From Campylobacteraceae bacterium (GTDB taxonomy: Bacteria > Campylobacterota > Campylobacteria > Campylobacterales > Arcobacteraceae), in assembly GCA_013215945.1 (NCBI GenBank), contig JABSOM010000001.1, forward strand, positions 186,001-250,000: 64,000 nt of DNA. Direction: 5' to 3'. This document shows, in pieces, positions 7,622-16,464 of this stretch. Under the pieces are notes generated by a model. That model ran no database searches. It was not told where the DNA came from and saw only the letters and a list, made by a program, of their open reading frames with translations. Within the stretch, counting starts at the first letter, position 1; each line of letters begins with the position of its first letter. Both the position numbers and the translations under genes were made by a program.

Positions 7622-9907
7622 ATGAAAATATCAAGTTTAAATCATTATTTTTCACTAAAAATTAAATTGATCTTAAGTACTTTAATTGTAGTTATTGGAT
7701 TTCTTTGGTTGTTTTTTCTAATCATTTCTTCTGTAAATAAAACAAGCGTATTGCATAAAGTATTAGAGAATATTGAAAGAATCAATTCAAACGTTTATTC
7801 TCTTATCACTGTTCAAAAAGACTTTATGCAAAAAAAAGAATTAAAGTACTCTTTATTATTTTCTAAAGAAGCAAACACCTTAAGAATAAAATTAAAAAAA
7901 CTAAAAGAATCCTTAGATAAACATGAAATTGTTTCTGCTGATATTACTGTATATAAAACATTAATTAACAATTATCAAAAAACCTTTTACGATATTGTCA
8001 GAATGCAAAAAATAATAGGATTAAGTGAAGAAGATGCTTTACATAAGGAACTAAGACTTTCTGTTGATATTTTATTAACACATGCAATGAGTGTAAAAGA
8101 TAACATTTTACTTTCATCGGTATATGCTTTAAGAAAAGATGAAAAAGACTTTATGTTAAGAAAAAATATGTTTTATGCAAAAGAGTTTAATATTAAAATA
8201 GCAGCTTTGTTAAACAGTCCACATTTTAAACATATAGAATACAAAAATGCACTCCTTTCCTATAAAAATCACTTCTCAAAACTTGTTATTTACCAAAAAG
8301 TAATTGGATTAAATGATAATTTTGCTTTGTTAAAAGAAATAAAAAACTATATAGAAAAAATACATAAACAAAGTGAACACATAAGAGATACCCTTATTAT
8401 TGTAGTGCATGAGGAGATACATAAAATTAAAGATATTACTTATTTATTCTTTTTTATTATCACTTTTTTTATTGTTCTTTCTTTAGTTATAGTTATAAAA
8501 AGTATTCTAGGACCCTTAAGTAAATTAAGAAATCAATATAAAGATGCTATTGATGAATGTACTATCGTATCTAAAACTACTCCAGATGGTACAATCACTT
8601 ACGTTAATGATGAGTTCTGTAAGTTTGCAGGTTATAGTAAAGAAGAACTTATTGGCAAAAACCAAAATATTATTAAACACCCAGATACAAAAAAAGATGT
8701 TTTTAAAGAGATGTGGAAAACAATAAAAAAAGACAAAAAAACCTGGAGAGGTAATATTAAAAACTTAGCGAAAGACGGTTCAGCTTATTGGGTAAAAACT
8801 ATAATTAAGCCCATTCTTAATGAGAACGATGAAATAATAGAATATATTAGTATTAGGACAGATATTACAGAACATGAAGATATGAAAGAGTATTTTAAAA
8901 TTTTACTTCATGATGAATCAAGAAATCACAGTGATACTATGAATATAGCCAAAGAATATAGAAATGCACTTGATGAAGCAAATATTATCTCAGTATTTAA
9001 TTTAGACTACGAGTTTGTTTACATAAATGAGGCCTACTGTCAACTTACAGGATATAAAAAAGAAGAACTTATTGGAAATAATTTTAATATGATAAAAGGT
9101 GCAAACGAAAATCAAGAAATATTCAAAGAAGTATTCAAAGCTTTGAAAGCAGGAGGAACGTGGAAAGGTACTGTTAAAAACTATACTAAAGACAATAAAG
9201 AATTTTGGACAAATGTTACTTATGTAGCTATCAAAAATGAAAAAAAAGAAGTCATAAAATATATGGGTATTAGACATGATATAACAGAACTTTTTAATTT
9301 GCACAATGAAATTGAAGATACACAAAAAGAAATCATTTATAAAATGGGGGAAGTAGGAGAAAGCAGAAGTGAAGAAACAGGAAACCACGTAAAAAGAGTG
9401 GCTGAGTATTCAAAAAACTTGGCTTTATTATATGGCTTAGAGAAAAAAGAAGCAGAAATATTATTATCCGCCTCCCCCATGCATGATATTGGGAAAGTAG
9501 GAATTCCTGATAGTATATTGAAAAAACCAGGAAAACTTTCAGTAGAGGAATTTGAAATAATGAAAACACATGCGCAAATTGGTTTTAATATACTAAAAGG
9601 TTCAAAAAGAAAAGTGCTGCAAGCTGCTGCTATTGTTGCTCATGAACATCATGAAAAATGGGATGGAAGTGGATATCCTCAAGGTTTGGAAAAAGAAAAA
9701 ATACACATTTACGCAAGAATAACTGCAATTGCAGATGTATTTGATGCTTTAGGTAGTGATAGGGTGTATAAAAAAGCATGGAGTGATGATAAAATATTTG
9801 CTTTATTTGAAGAAGGAAAAGGAAAACACTTTGACCCTATTTTAGTGGATTTATTTTTAAAAAATAAAGAAATATTTTTTAAAATTAGGGATTTATATGT
9901 AGATTAG
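7622..9907 (+). CDS. Membrane PAS-PAS-HD-GYP cyclic-di-GMP phosphodiesterase
   Basis: The 761-aa protein has a membrane helix near residues 15-35, an all-helical periplasmic sensor (about 40-260), a second membrane helix (about 265-290), two PAS domains (about 310-420 and 450-555) and a C-terminal HD-GYP domain. The catalytic motifs are intact: [11 protein letters not shown] carries the HD pair and [14 protein letters not shown] carries the GYP motif. It should hydrolyse c-di-GMP to GMP (or pGpG) in response to a periplasmic or PAS-sensed signal such as redox or ligand. It is a single-gene unit with intergenic gaps of ~200 nt before and ~335 nt after. Confidence 0.95.
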   Translation: MKISSLNHYFSLKIKLILSTLIVVIGFLWLFFLIISSVNKTSVLHKVLENIERINSNVYSLITVQKDFMQKKELKYSLLFSKEANTLRIKLKKLKESLDKHEIVSADITVYKTLINNYQKTFYDIVRMQKIIGLSEEDALHKELRLSVDILLTHAMSVKDNILLSSVYALRKDEKDFMLRKNMFYAKEFNIKIAALLNSPHFKHIEYKNALLSYKNHFSKLVIYQKVIGLNDNFALLKEIKNYIEKIHKQSEHIRDTLIIVVHEEIHKIKDITYLFFFIITFFIVLSLVIVIKSILGPLSKLRNQYKDAIDECTIVSKTTPDGTITYVNDEFCKFAGYSKEELIGKNQNIIKHPDTKKDVFKEMWKTIKKDKKTWRGNIKNLAKDGSAYWVKTIIKPILNENDEIIEYISIRTDITEHEDMKEYFKILLHDESRNHSDTMNIAKEYRNALDEANIISVFNLDYEFVYINEAYCQLTGYKKEELIGNNFNMIKGANENQEIFKEVFKALKAGGTWKGTVKNYTKDNKEFWTNVTYVAIKNEKKEVIKYMGIRHDITELFNLHNEIEDTQKEIIYKMGEVGESRSEETGNHVKRVAEYSKNLALLYGLEKKEAEILLSASPMHDIGKVGIPDSILKKPGKLSVEEFEIMKTHAQIGFNILKGSKRKVLQAAAIVAHEHHEKWDGSGYPQGLEKEKIHIYARITAIADVFDALGSDRVYKKAWSDDKIFALFEEGKGKHFDPILVDLFLKNKEIFFKIRDLYVD

Positions 9908-10242
9908 AAAAGGTAATCATAAAAACGCTCCAGCTTGCTTGTAATGGAATAATAAATATTTGTAACAATATTGGTCGTTTTTGTATACTTATCCTCTTCT
10001 TCCACTTAAATTGGCCACTGTGGCTAAATTTAATTCTCTTTACAAGAGAGGAAATAAAAACTTTATTTCCTAATACTATATATTTTCAGGACTAAGCGTT
10101 CTATTTTATGCATAAATGGTAAATAGTTATACTCTCACTTCAAGATTAAAGAATAATTAAAAAAATAACTAAGCTTTAAGTAATAACAAAATACAATAAG
10201 CAAAATTTATTATGAGCGCTTTGCCTCACAAAAGGATTCAGA
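9908..10242. other. 335-nt gene-free stretch with clustered inverted repeats
   Basis: No coding frame is convincing here. Between 10011 and 10070 three inverted repeats follow one another: TTGGCCAC/GTGGCTAA (10011-10027), CTCTT/AAGAG (10036-10048) and a perfect GGAAATAAA/TTTATTTCC stem with a 3-nt loop (10050-10070). None is followed by a clear T-tract. They may end the phosphodiesterase transcript or form a structured leader for the gene at 10243. Confidence 0.4.
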
Positions 10243-10536
10243 TTGGATGATAGAGCGATTGTTCTTGTAGTTACTTTATTAAGCAGTTTTTTTACATGGA
10301 AAATGGTTAAGGATTTTTATATAACAAAATTTCACATGTTATTCGCACATATTATTGCAATAATGACTGCCACTTTTATGTTTGTTTCAATTATGCTTTT
10401 ATTTGCATCAAAAGAGATACAAACAGATAGAACAAAAGAAGTTACATTTAGTTTTGAAGCATTATTATTCGCCATACTTATGACAGGTATTATTTACTTT
10501 TTCTTCAAATATTTGCCTTCAAGAAAGAAGAAGTAA
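10243..10536 (+). CDS. Small membrane protein of unknown function
   Basis: The 97-aa protein starts at a TTG, supported by AAAGGA 6 nt upstream; no usable ATG lies nearby. It has three hydrophobic stretches (about residues 5-20, 30-55 and 72-90) and ends in a Lys/Arg-rich tail, consistent with a three-helix inner-membrane protein with a positive C-terminus. I do not recognise a family. It sits alone after a structured intergenic region. Confidence 0.65.
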   Translation: MDDRAIVLVVTLLSSFFTWKMVKDFYITKFHMLFAHIIAIMTATFMFVSIMLLFASKEIQTDRTKEVTFSFEALLFAILMTGIIYFFFKYLPSRKKK

Positions 10537-10649
10537 GTTATTTACTATGAAAAACAGTGATTTCTGTAATTTTCCCACTATTTACTATCAATTTAAAACT
10601 TTCTTAAGCTTTATTTGATAATAATTCCGCAATACAATTTGGAGAGACA

Positions 10650-10880
10650 ATGGAAACATATTTTTTAATTACAAACTTTGAACAAGGGTACCATCAAGAA
10701 GAGTTCATTTATGAAGAAGTATTGCTTGAATACTGTGAAATGGCTTTAGAGATTCCTCTTGAAAAAATTGAATCCGTTGAATATCATAATGATACAATTG
10801 AAATTTCATTATTTCAATTAACCTCAGAAGATACAAGTGATGACTGGTATGTTAATTTGTACAAAACTGCAAAAAGATAA
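10650..10880 (+). CDS. Small acidic protein of unknown function
   Basis: This 76-aa soluble protein is rich in Glu, Asp and Tyr, has no membrane segment and no metal motif apart from a single Cys. GGAG lies 6 nt before the ATG. No family is recognised. It is flanked by non-coding stretches on both sides and followed by a perfect 21-nt palindrome at 10898-10918. Confidence 0.65.
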   Translation: METYFLITNFEQGYHQEEFIYEEVLLEYCEMALEIPLEKIESVEYHNDTIEISLFQLTSEDTSDDWYVNLYKTAKR

Positions 10881-10897
10881 AACAAAATATTCGTAGC

Positions 10898-10918
10898 GCT
10901 TAGTTAATTTAACTAAGC
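10898..10918. terminator. Perfect palindrome, possible terminator
   Basis: GCTTAGTTAA and TTAACTAAGC form a perfect 10-bp inverted repeat about a single central T, 18 nt past the stop of the 76-aa gene. There is no adjacent T-run, so it may equally be a protein-binding palindrome. Confidence 0.4.
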
Positions 10919-11045
10919 TGCAATCTCAAACACTCCTTTTAAAACTCATATAACTTCTATTTTTAAACAATTTTTTACATACTTCAATAAATATGATAAC
11001 AGTTCTCACTATTAATAATACTTTAAGAAAACTTACACTACCATC

Positions 11046-11060
11046 TAATAACGATTATCA
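11046..11060. promoter_or_regulatory. Fur box 1
   Basis: TAATAACGATTATCA matches 13 of 15 positions of the 7-1-7 Fur consensus TGATAATNATTATCA. It ends 15 nt before the start of the 20-aa peptide gene, so Fe-Fur binding here would block the peptide / DUF2325 / flavodoxin operon. Confidence 0.72.
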
Positions 11061-11075
11061 TTAAGGATATCAAAT

Positions 11076-11138
11076 ATGATTGACGTGGCTATTGAAAATA
11101 AACAAAATTTGGTAAAACCTACGGGTTGCACCTGTTAA
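11076..11138 (+). CDS. 20-residue peptide ending in Gly-Cys-Thr-Cys
   Basis: A short frame MIDVAIENKQNLVKPTGCTC begins at an ATG with AAGGAT 5-6 nt upstream and ends 13 nt before the DUF2325 gene, which has its own GGAG. It lies directly after a Fur box and is the first frame of the likely operon. The terminal C-x-C could bind metal or be modified, or translation of the frame could control the downstream genes. I know of no family. The good ribosome site and position support it, but so short a frame could arise by chance. Confidence 0.5.
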   Translation: MIDVAIENKQNLVKPTGCTC

Positions 11139-11151
11139 TAATGGAGATAAA

Positions 11152-11490
11152 ATGAGTATATTAATTATAGGTGGAGATAAAATTTCACACATTCAGTCGA
11201 TGTTAGAAGATTTAGGTGCTAAAAATATCAATCATTGGGATGCAAGAAAAAAATCTTCTGCTCCAAAAAAGAAAATTCCTATTGATACAGATTGTATTGT
11301 AATGTTAACTTCTTTTTTAAATCACAATACAATGCTTAAGTATAAAACACAAGCAAAAAAATACAAAATACCTTTTATCTGTGCAAAACGTTCTATTTCA
11401 TGTGTATATGAAGAATATGTAAGAGTAATGGATCTTAAAGATTGTGCGTCTTGTTATGCGGATTGTGAAAGTTATAAAAATGCAAAATAA
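11152..11490 (+). CDS. DUF2325 family protein
   Basis: The 112-aa protein has the DUF2325 layout: an N-terminal beta-strand with glycines (ILIIGGDK), a central DCIVMLTSFLNHN segment and a Cys-containing KRSISCVYE motif. The C-terminus carries CASCYADC, a C-x2-C-x3-C cluster that may hold metal. The family's biochemical role is unknown. GGAG lies 5 nt before the ATG. It is the second gene of a Fur-boxed operon with flavodoxin, so a role in iron limitation or redox is likely. Confidence 0.8.
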   Translation: MSILIIGGDKISHIQSMLEDLGAKNINHWDARKKSSAPKKKIPIDTDCIVMLTSFLNHNTMLKYKTQAKKYKIPFICAKRSISCVYEEYVRVMDLKDCASCYADCESYKNAK

Positions 11491-12238
11491 CCTTATTGGA
11501 TTTTTTCAAGAACAAGAATCTTTGCCTTATTTTTTTGATCACTTTAATAATAAAGAAAAACTAAGACAATTATTTTTGTCCTTAAGTTCTAGTTTAATTA
11601 AAGAATATTATATTTTTTCCAAATATGAGCAGAAAACATTATGTAAATATACTTTTGAAGAAATTTTCAAATACAAAATAAATTCTTTAAAAGCTATTTC
11701 TTATATCAAACCTTTTGTAAAAAAAGAGTCTTTTATTTTCTGTTTGCATTCAACCCTAATTATAAATAACTACGTAAATAAAGAGATGAAAAAACAAATA
11801 TATGCAAGTTCTAAACTGTTGCCTATGGCAAAAGTTATTGCAACATGTTTTATAAACAACAAATTACAACTCTTTTTTGATAAAAATCTGCTTTTCCATG
11901 AATATGTATTAAATAAAATAAGAAAAATGCATAAAAATAATAAAGTTCTTGATAATGGGGATTCAATTTGTATTTTTAAAGAAGACGCTGTTCCTTTAAA
12001 AATTTATACCTCATGGAAAAAAATTGACCCTAAGAATTTAAAAATTGAAGATGATATCAATACTGCTATTAATTCAATTAAACAAAGTGAATTTAAACAA
12101 GTGTATTTGGTGTATCCAAAACTTGAAAATTTTAACAGACATATACAAATAAAAGTAGATGAACTAGAAGATAAAAATTACGAAATAAAAGTAGTACCTT
12201 ATTCTCTTAGATCAATTATACGAAATATACAAGGATAA
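11480..12238 (+). CDS. Unknown 252-aa protein in the Fur/flavodoxin operon
   Basis: The ATG at 11480 (overlapping the DUF2325 stop by 11 nt) is preferred over a start 36 nt upstream inside that gene. The protein is soluble, Lys-, Ile- and Phe-rich, with no signal peptide, no membrane helix and only four scattered Cys (no metal-site pattern). I do not recognise a fold. The gene ends 3 nt before flavodoxin, so it belongs to the same iron-regulated transcript. A role in iron-limited metabolism is suggested by context only. Confidence 0.8.
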   Translation: MQNNLIGFFQEQESLPYFFDHFNNKEKLRQLFLSLSSSLIKEYYIFSKYEQKTLCKYTFEEIFKYKINSLKAISYIKPFVKKESFIFCLHSTLIINNYVNKEMKKQIYASSKLLPMAKVIATCFINNKLQLFFDKNLLFHEYVLNKIRKMHKNNKVLDNGDSICIFKEDAVPLKIYTSWKKIDPKNLKIEDDINTAINSIKQSEFKQVYLVYPKLENFNRHIQIKVDELEDKNYEIKVVPYSLRSIIRNIQG

Positions 12239-12241
12239 ACA

Positions 12242-12739
12242 ATGGCTACAGCAATATTTTACGCTTCAAGCGTAGGAAATACAGAAGACATAGCAAAAAG
12301 ACTTTCAACAAAACTAGGAGATATAGATACCTATAATATCTGCGATGAAGGCATAGAGAAAATTAATAATTATGAAAAAATAATTTTTGGAGTATCTACT
12401 TGGGGAGATGGAGATTTACAAGATGATTGGGAAGATTCATGGGGAGATTTTTGTGATATAAATTTTTCTAATAAAACAATTGCTTTGTTTGGTTTAGGAG
12501 ATCAAGACTCGTATGCAGATACCTTCGTAGATGGTCTAGGAACTATGTATGAGGCATTAAAAGATACAGGGGCCAATATCATTGGTTTTACATCAGTTGA
12601 CGGTTTTGAGCATGAAGAATCAACAGCACAAATAGAAAATGAGTTTGTAGGTTTGGTTTTGGATGAAGACAATCAAGATGATTTAAGTGAAGAAAGAATT
12701 GATGCGTGGATTGATACGATTAAAGAGCGAATTTTATAA
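12242..12739 (+). CDS. fldA: Flavodoxin
   Basis: The 165-aa protein is a long-chain flavodoxin. It has the phosphate-binding loop ASSVGNTEDIAKRL near residue 9, the first FMN aromatic loop STWGDGDLQDDWEDSW near residue 57 and the second FMN loop GLGDQDSYADTFVDG near residue 92. It carries one electron through FMN and replaces ferredoxin when iron is scarce. AAGGAT lies 5 nt before the ATG. It closes a Fur-boxed operon and is followed by a strong terminator shared with the convergent fur gene. Confidence 0.97.
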   Translation: MATAIFYASSVGNTEDIAKRLSTKLGDIDTYNICDEGIEKINNYEKIIFGVSTWGDGDLQDDWEDSWGDFCDINFSNKTIALFGLGDQDSYADTFVDGLGTMYEALKDTGANIIGFTSVDGFEHEESTAQIENEFVGLVLDEDNQDDLSEERIDAWIDTIKERIL

Positions 12740-12744
12740 TAAAT

Positions 12745-12771
12745 TTAAGAAGCCTTTAGCTTCTTAAGTTT
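12745..12771. terminator. Bidirectional terminator between fldA and fur
   Basis: A perfect 9-bp stem TTAAGAAGC/GCTTCTTAA with a 5-nt loop is followed by GTTTTTA. It lies between the convergent flavodoxin and fur genes. Confidence 0.85.
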
Positions 12772-13218
12772 TTAGTCTTTGGCTTGACACTCTTGGCACA
12801 TTCCATATAACTGCATAGAATGAGAAGTAATTTTGAAATTATTTACTTTTGCAATATTATCTTGTCGTTTTTCTATTTCTTCGTCTAAAAATTCAATAAT
12901 TTTACCACAGGCTGTACAAATTAAATGATCATGATGTGCTTTTAGGTTTGCTTCATATTTTTTACCCTCAGTACCAAAAGCGATAGAAGTAATTAATTTT
13001 ACATCTTCTAAAAAAGAAAGTGCTCTGTAAACAGTTGCAATTCCAATATTAGACTCTTTATATGCAGATTTAATATGGTTATAAACATCTTCCGCTGTTA
13101 AATGTTCTTCAACACTCATAAGTACTCTAAGAACAATCTCACGTTGTTCAGTGTATTTTAAACCTTTTTGTTTAACAATTATTTTTAGTTGTTCTATTAC
13201 TTCGTCATGTTTTGACAT
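12772..13218 (-). CDS. fur: Ferric uptake regulator, Fur family (paralogue 1)
   Basis: The 148-aa protein has the N-terminal winged helix (YTEQREIVLRVL, and GIATVYRALSFLEDV as recognition region), the metal-binding HHDHLICTACGKIIEF segment with a C-x2-C zinc site, and a second C-x2-C at the C-terminus (MCQECQ). It represses iron genes when loaded with Fe2+. It is last in the minus-strand run from the ferrosome-like operon. A second Fur paralogue of equal length is at 19916. Which of the two is the global Fur and which has a narrower or peroxide-sensing role cannot be told. Confidence 0.95.
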   Translation of the reverse strand: MSKHDEVIEQLKIIVKQKGLKYTEQREIVLRVLMSVEEHLTAEDVYNHIKSAYKESNIGIATVYRALSFLEDVKLITSIAFGTEGKKYEANLKAHHDHLICTACGKIIEFLDEEIEKRQDNIAKVNNFKITSHSMQLYGMCQECQAKD

Positions 13219-13285
13219 TTAAAGCCTTTATTATTGATATGTCTGTATTAGTATAACCAAAGATGAGAAAAAAAGAAAGTTAATT

Positions 13286-13507
13286 TTATGCTTTGATTTT
13301 CTCTTTAGTTTTATTACTTACTTTATTTTTTTTCTGATATAACATATGATGCCACAATGCAAAACCACAAAAAGCAGCTCCTGCTATAATATGTGTTTTT
13401 TTTGCCAGTTTATTTTTCATAAACATTGATGTTACCACAGTAGCACCTAAGGTTGCGCTCATTGCAATTTTTGCAGCTTCTCTTTGAATTTCTAAATCAA
13501 GTCCCAT
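13286..13507 (-). CDS. Small membrane protein of the ferrosome-like operon
   Basis: The 73-aa protein has an amphipathic N-terminus, an Ala/Gly-rich helix around residues 15-30 and a second around 40-58 (HIIAGAAFCGFALWHHMLY) with two His, and a basic tail. AGGAG lies upstream of the ATG. Its start overlaps the stop of the 39-aa gene. I cannot name the family with confidence. Short Gly/Ala-rich helices recur in all small proteins of this operon, which fits membrane proteins that pack or scaffold a compartment. Confidence 0.75.
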   Translation of the reverse strand: MGLDLEIQREAAKIAMSATLGATVVTSMFMKNKLAKKTHIIAGAAFCGFALWHHMLYQKKNKVSNKTKEKIKA

Positions 13508-13616
13508 CTTTACGTCTCCTTTTACTTCTTTTAATCATAACTTTTGCACTTCCTTCAAGTGTTTTAATGCTTAAAGCAAAAGTTAAAATAGTAGCTAGGT
13601 GTAAAATAAATGGCAT
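13497..13616 (-). CDS. 39-aa membrane peptide between the P-type ATPase and the 73-aa protein
   Basis: A 39-codon frame starts at ATG 13616 with AAGGAAG 3 nt upstream and stops inside the start of the next gene (overlap of 11 nt), a sign of translational coupling. The product has one hydrophobic helix (FILHLATILTFALSI) followed by a strongly basic tail (KRSKRRRK), giving a single-pass topology. No family is recognised. Its place in a ferrosome-like operon makes it a candidate for the very small membrane proteins such operons carry. Confidence 0.6.
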   Translation of the reverse strand: MPFILHLATILTFALSIKTLEGSAKVMIKRSKRRRKDGT

Positions 13617-13690
13617 AAACTTCCTTTTGATAATAATAATCAGAATTCTATCTAAGAAAACTTAAATAGGAGAATGCCTTTTAAATTAAA

Positions 13691-15808
13691 CTACTTGTCT
13701 TTATTTAACTTAACACCTTTAATTGAATTTAATAATAAGGCAATGGTTGTTCCATTATGTAAAACAGCTGTAACAATGGGCGTAAAAAATCCCAAAGTAG
13801 CCCCCGCTAAAATAACTGAATTTACAGCCACGGTTGTATTAAAATTGTTGTTAATTAACTTCATTGTTTTATTTGCAAATTCTTTTGCTTCAACTACTGC
13901 TTCAATATCATCTTTTAATAAAGAAACATCAGCAGTAGCTTTTGCGATATCAGCGCCCTTACTCATAGATATACCTACATGAGCAGAAATTAAAGCAGGT
14001 GCATCATTAATACCATCACCAATAAATGCGACCTGATGCCCTTCTTTCATTAATTCTTTTACTATTCTTGCTTTATCTGTAGGTAAGAGACCAGCATATA
14101 CTTTATCAATTCCTAATTCACCAGAAATTAATTCAGCTTTTTCTTTAGTATCCCCTGTAAGCATAATAATATTTTTAACACCAAGCGTTCTTAAACGAGC
14201 AAGTGCTTCTTTTGTATTGTGTCTTAAGTGATCTGCTAAACCAATAGTTCCTAATAATTTCCCATCGTAAGAAATATACAGCAAGGTTCGTCCATCTTCT
14301 AAAGACTTTTCTATGGCTTTTTTATGCTTAGAAAAAGGAATCTTTTCATCATCTTCTAAAAAATGTCTTGAGCCTATAATCACTGTTTTTCCATTTACTT
14401 CTGTTTTAACACCATGGGCCACAATAAATTCGACTTCTTCATGATGCATATGTACAAAACCTTTTTGTTTTGCAGCTTTTACAACCGCTTCTGCAACAGG
14501 ATGAAAATAATGTTCTTCTGTACTGGCTGTTAAATTTAAAATATCATCTTCGCTCCAGGCTTTGTCATAAGAATCAATAGACATAACTTCTAGTTCCCCT
14601 GAGGTTAATGTTCCCGTTTTATCAAAAATAAATGTATCTGCAATACCTAATGCTTCAACTGCTTTTGCGCCTTTAATCATTATTCCATCATTCCCCGCTT
14701 TTGAAATAGTTGATTTAAATGCCACCGGTGTTGCTAGTTTTAAAGCACAAGAATAATCTGCTTGTAAAACAGAAGCTACACGTTCAAAATCACTGGAAAT
14801 TACATAAGAGAGACCAGCTAAACCCAAGGTTACTGGTACCAATTTATTTGCAAGTTTTGTTGCTTTTAACTGTACTGAACTTTGTTCGTTTAAAGAGTTT
14901 TCTATATAGTGTTTAATTCTTTGTGTTGCGGTATCATTACCAACACATTCTGCCCATATTTTTAAACGGCCATCTTCAATAACAGTACCAGAGATTACTC
15001 TATCCCCTCTACTTTTAGAAATAGGTTCTGCTTCTCCTGTCATAGATACTTGATTAACAGATGCTTCGCCTGAAACAACATGTCCATCAATGGGAATAGT
15101 ACTTCCAGCTCCAACAACAATGATATCACCAATTTTGATATCTTCTGTAGGAATTAGATTTTCTACAATTTTTCCATTTTCTTGCGTTTGTAACCAGGCT
15201 TCTTTTACATTTGGTTTTGATAACTCTTTTAATAAATCATCACTTTTATGTACTGTGGTTTCTTCTATATATTCGCCAAGCTCTAACATTGCATTGGTTG
15301 AATTTGCAGCCAAATAATCTTTTCTAAATACAGATACTGCAACGGCAGCACTTTCTAGAACCTTAGAAGTTAAACCTTCGCTAAATAATTCTTTAGTTCC
15401 ATCTATTAACATAGGAGCAGCTGCCCCTATAGTTAAAGAAGCTTTCAAAAAATCATTTGAAATAAAACGCTCTGAAATTAAAGCCGAAGATGCACGAATA
15501 ACACCATTTAGTGTAGGAGCATCTTCTTTTACATACGCCAAACTAAGTGAATTATAAGAACCATCGTTTAATAAATCATCAAGAGATAATTTATCTAGAA
15601 TAGTTTCAATTTCGTAACACACTTCAATATCTTCTATATTAAAAATGATAGAAGAGGCTTTTTTATTTACGCGTACTTTATTAACCCCTTTAATTTTTGA
15701 TAAATAAGAAGATAAAATATTGTCATCAATAAATTCTTCTTTTAACAAATTAAAACGGTATCTAACTCGTGATGCTGTTTGGTGGACTTTTTTAAAAGTA
15801 TTGCTCAT
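13691..15808 (-). CDS. P1B-type metal ATPase lacking CPC, ferrosome FezB-like
   Basis: The 705-aa pump has the P-type core: TGEAEP (257), DKTGT with phospho-Asp (396), the P1B HP pair in HYFHPVAEAVV (436) and GDGIND (597). In place of the usual Cys-Pro-Cys of copper or zinc pumps, the sixth-helix motif reads YSCALKLATP (352-361), as in the P1B-6 group linked to ferrosomes. The N-terminus holds an HMA2-like domain with H9 and the R14-x-R-x-R motif, shared with the protein at 17514. By analogy it moves iron into a membrane compartment. Membrane segments are short and hard to delimit. The pump class is sure; metal and compartment are inferred. Confidence 0.88.
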   Translation of the reverse strand: MSNTFKKVHQTASRVRYRFNLLKEEFIDDNILSSYLSKIKGVNKVRVNKKASSIIFNIEDIEVCYEIETILDKLSLDDLLNDGSYNSLSLAYVKEDAPTLNGVIRASSALISERFISNDFLKASLTIGAAAPMLIDGTKELFSEGLTSKVLESAAVAVSVFRKDYLAANSTNAMLELGEYIEETTVHKSDDLLKELSKPNVKEAWLQTQENGKIVENLIPTEDIKIGDIIVVGAGSTIPIDGHVVSGEASVNQVSMTGEAEPISKSRGDRVISGTVIEDGRLKIWAECVGNDTATQRIKHYIENSLNEQSSVQLKATKLANKLVPVTLGLAGLSYVISSDFERVASVLQADYSCALKLATPVAFKSTISKAGNDGIMIKGAKAVEALGIADTFIFDKTGTLTSGELEVMSIDSYDKAWSEDDILNLTASTEEHYFHPVAEAVVKAAKQKGFVHMHHEEVEFIVAHGVKTEVNGKTVIIGSRHFLEDDEKIPFSKHKKAIEKSLEDGRTLLYISYDGKLLGTIGLADHLRHNTKEALARLRTLGVKNIIMLTGDTKEKAELISGELGIDKVYAGLLPTDKARIVKELMKEGHQVAFIGDGINDAPALISAHVGISMSKGADIAKATADVSLLKDDIEAVVEAKEFANKTMKLINNNFNTTVAVNSVILAGATLGFFTPIVTAVLHNGTTIALLLNSIKGVKLNKDK

Positions 15809-15814
15809 TTTATT

Positions 15815-16135
15815 TTACTCGCCTGATTCGTCCATTTGAGCCCGTGCATCTTCATATCTTTCTTTTAGCTCTTCCATTCCAGCTTGAAAAAGTTCACTAC
15901 CTTTTGCTGCTGCATTCATCATTTTTTCTTGTGCACCTTTATTGGTTAAAAGAAAAGTCACGGCAGCACCAATAAGTGCTCCTTTTAAAAAATCACCTTG
16001 AGAAAAACCGCTAAGAGGATTTTGTACGTCTGAAGTATTATTATTTTGCGCTACATTATTTTGATTAATATAAGGATTAATTTGTGTATTTTTTGTTGTT
16101 CTAGAGTTTTCTATATTATTATCATATTTTTGCAT
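15815..16135 (-). CDS. YtxH-like small membrane protein of the ferrosome-like operon
   Basis: The 106-aa protein has an Asn/Gln-rich N-terminal tail (about 45 residues), one Gly/Ala-rich membrane helix (LKGALIGAAVTFLLTN near residue 55) and a charged C-terminal helix (EELKERYEDARAQMDESGE), the arrangement of YtxH-like proteins. It overlaps the upstream gene by one base (TAATG) and ends 6 nt before the ATPase gene. Its role is unknown; membrane scaffolding is plausible. Confidence 0.75.
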   Translation of the reverse strand: MQKYDNNIENSRTTKNTQINPYINQNNVAQNNNTSDVQNPLSGFSQGDFLKGALIGAAVTFLLTNKGAQEKMMNAAAKGSELFQAGMEELKERYEDARAQMDESGE

Positions 16136-16464
16136 TATTTTGCCTCATCTTGTGCATTGAATTTTTCATCTAAAATCTCAAGCGCATAAATACCAGCCAT
16201 TCCAATAGAAATAGCACTTAACGCTTTCATTAAACCGCCTTTTTGACCAAGGTAATTAGAAGTAGCAATTGCAGCACCTGTAGCAATTGCCCCTTGAGAT
16301 GTTTTTTTAATAGTATCTTTTAAAGCAAAGGTAGGTTTAACTTTTTTTTCCATAACTTTTTTATAATTAATGGTTCCAGAAATAAGTGCGGATGCTACGG
16401 CACCACTAACAATATGACCTAAAACATTTCTTTCATCACCCGTATTAATTAACAGTTCTTTCAT
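16135..16464 (-). CDS. Gly/Ala-rich membrane protein of the ferrosome-like operon
   Basis: The 109-aa protein has three Ala/Gly-rich hydrophobic stretches (HIVSGAVASALISGTI near 17, GAIATGAAIATSNYLG near 58, AISIGMAGIYALEIL near 84) separated by a Lys-rich loop. Small-residue helices of this kind pack tightly and recall magnetosome membrane proteins, though I see no specific homology. Its start overlaps the preceding stop and its stop overlaps the next start, so it is tightly coupled in the operon. Confidence 0.75.
   Translation of the reverse strand: MKELLINTGDERNVLGHIVSGAVASALISGTINYKKVMEKKVKPTFALKDTIKKTSQGAIATGAAIATSNYLGQKGGLMKALSAISIGMAGIYALEILDEKFNAQDEAK

Noticed and set aside
8544-8726. 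60-aa plus-strand frame inside the HD-GYP gene.
   Set aside because: It overlaps the PAS domain coding region in another frame, with no supporting signal.
13674-15317. Plus-strand frames opposite the P-type ATPase gene.
   Set aside because: The minus-strand frame encodes all P-type ATPase motifs; the others lack ribosome sites and families.
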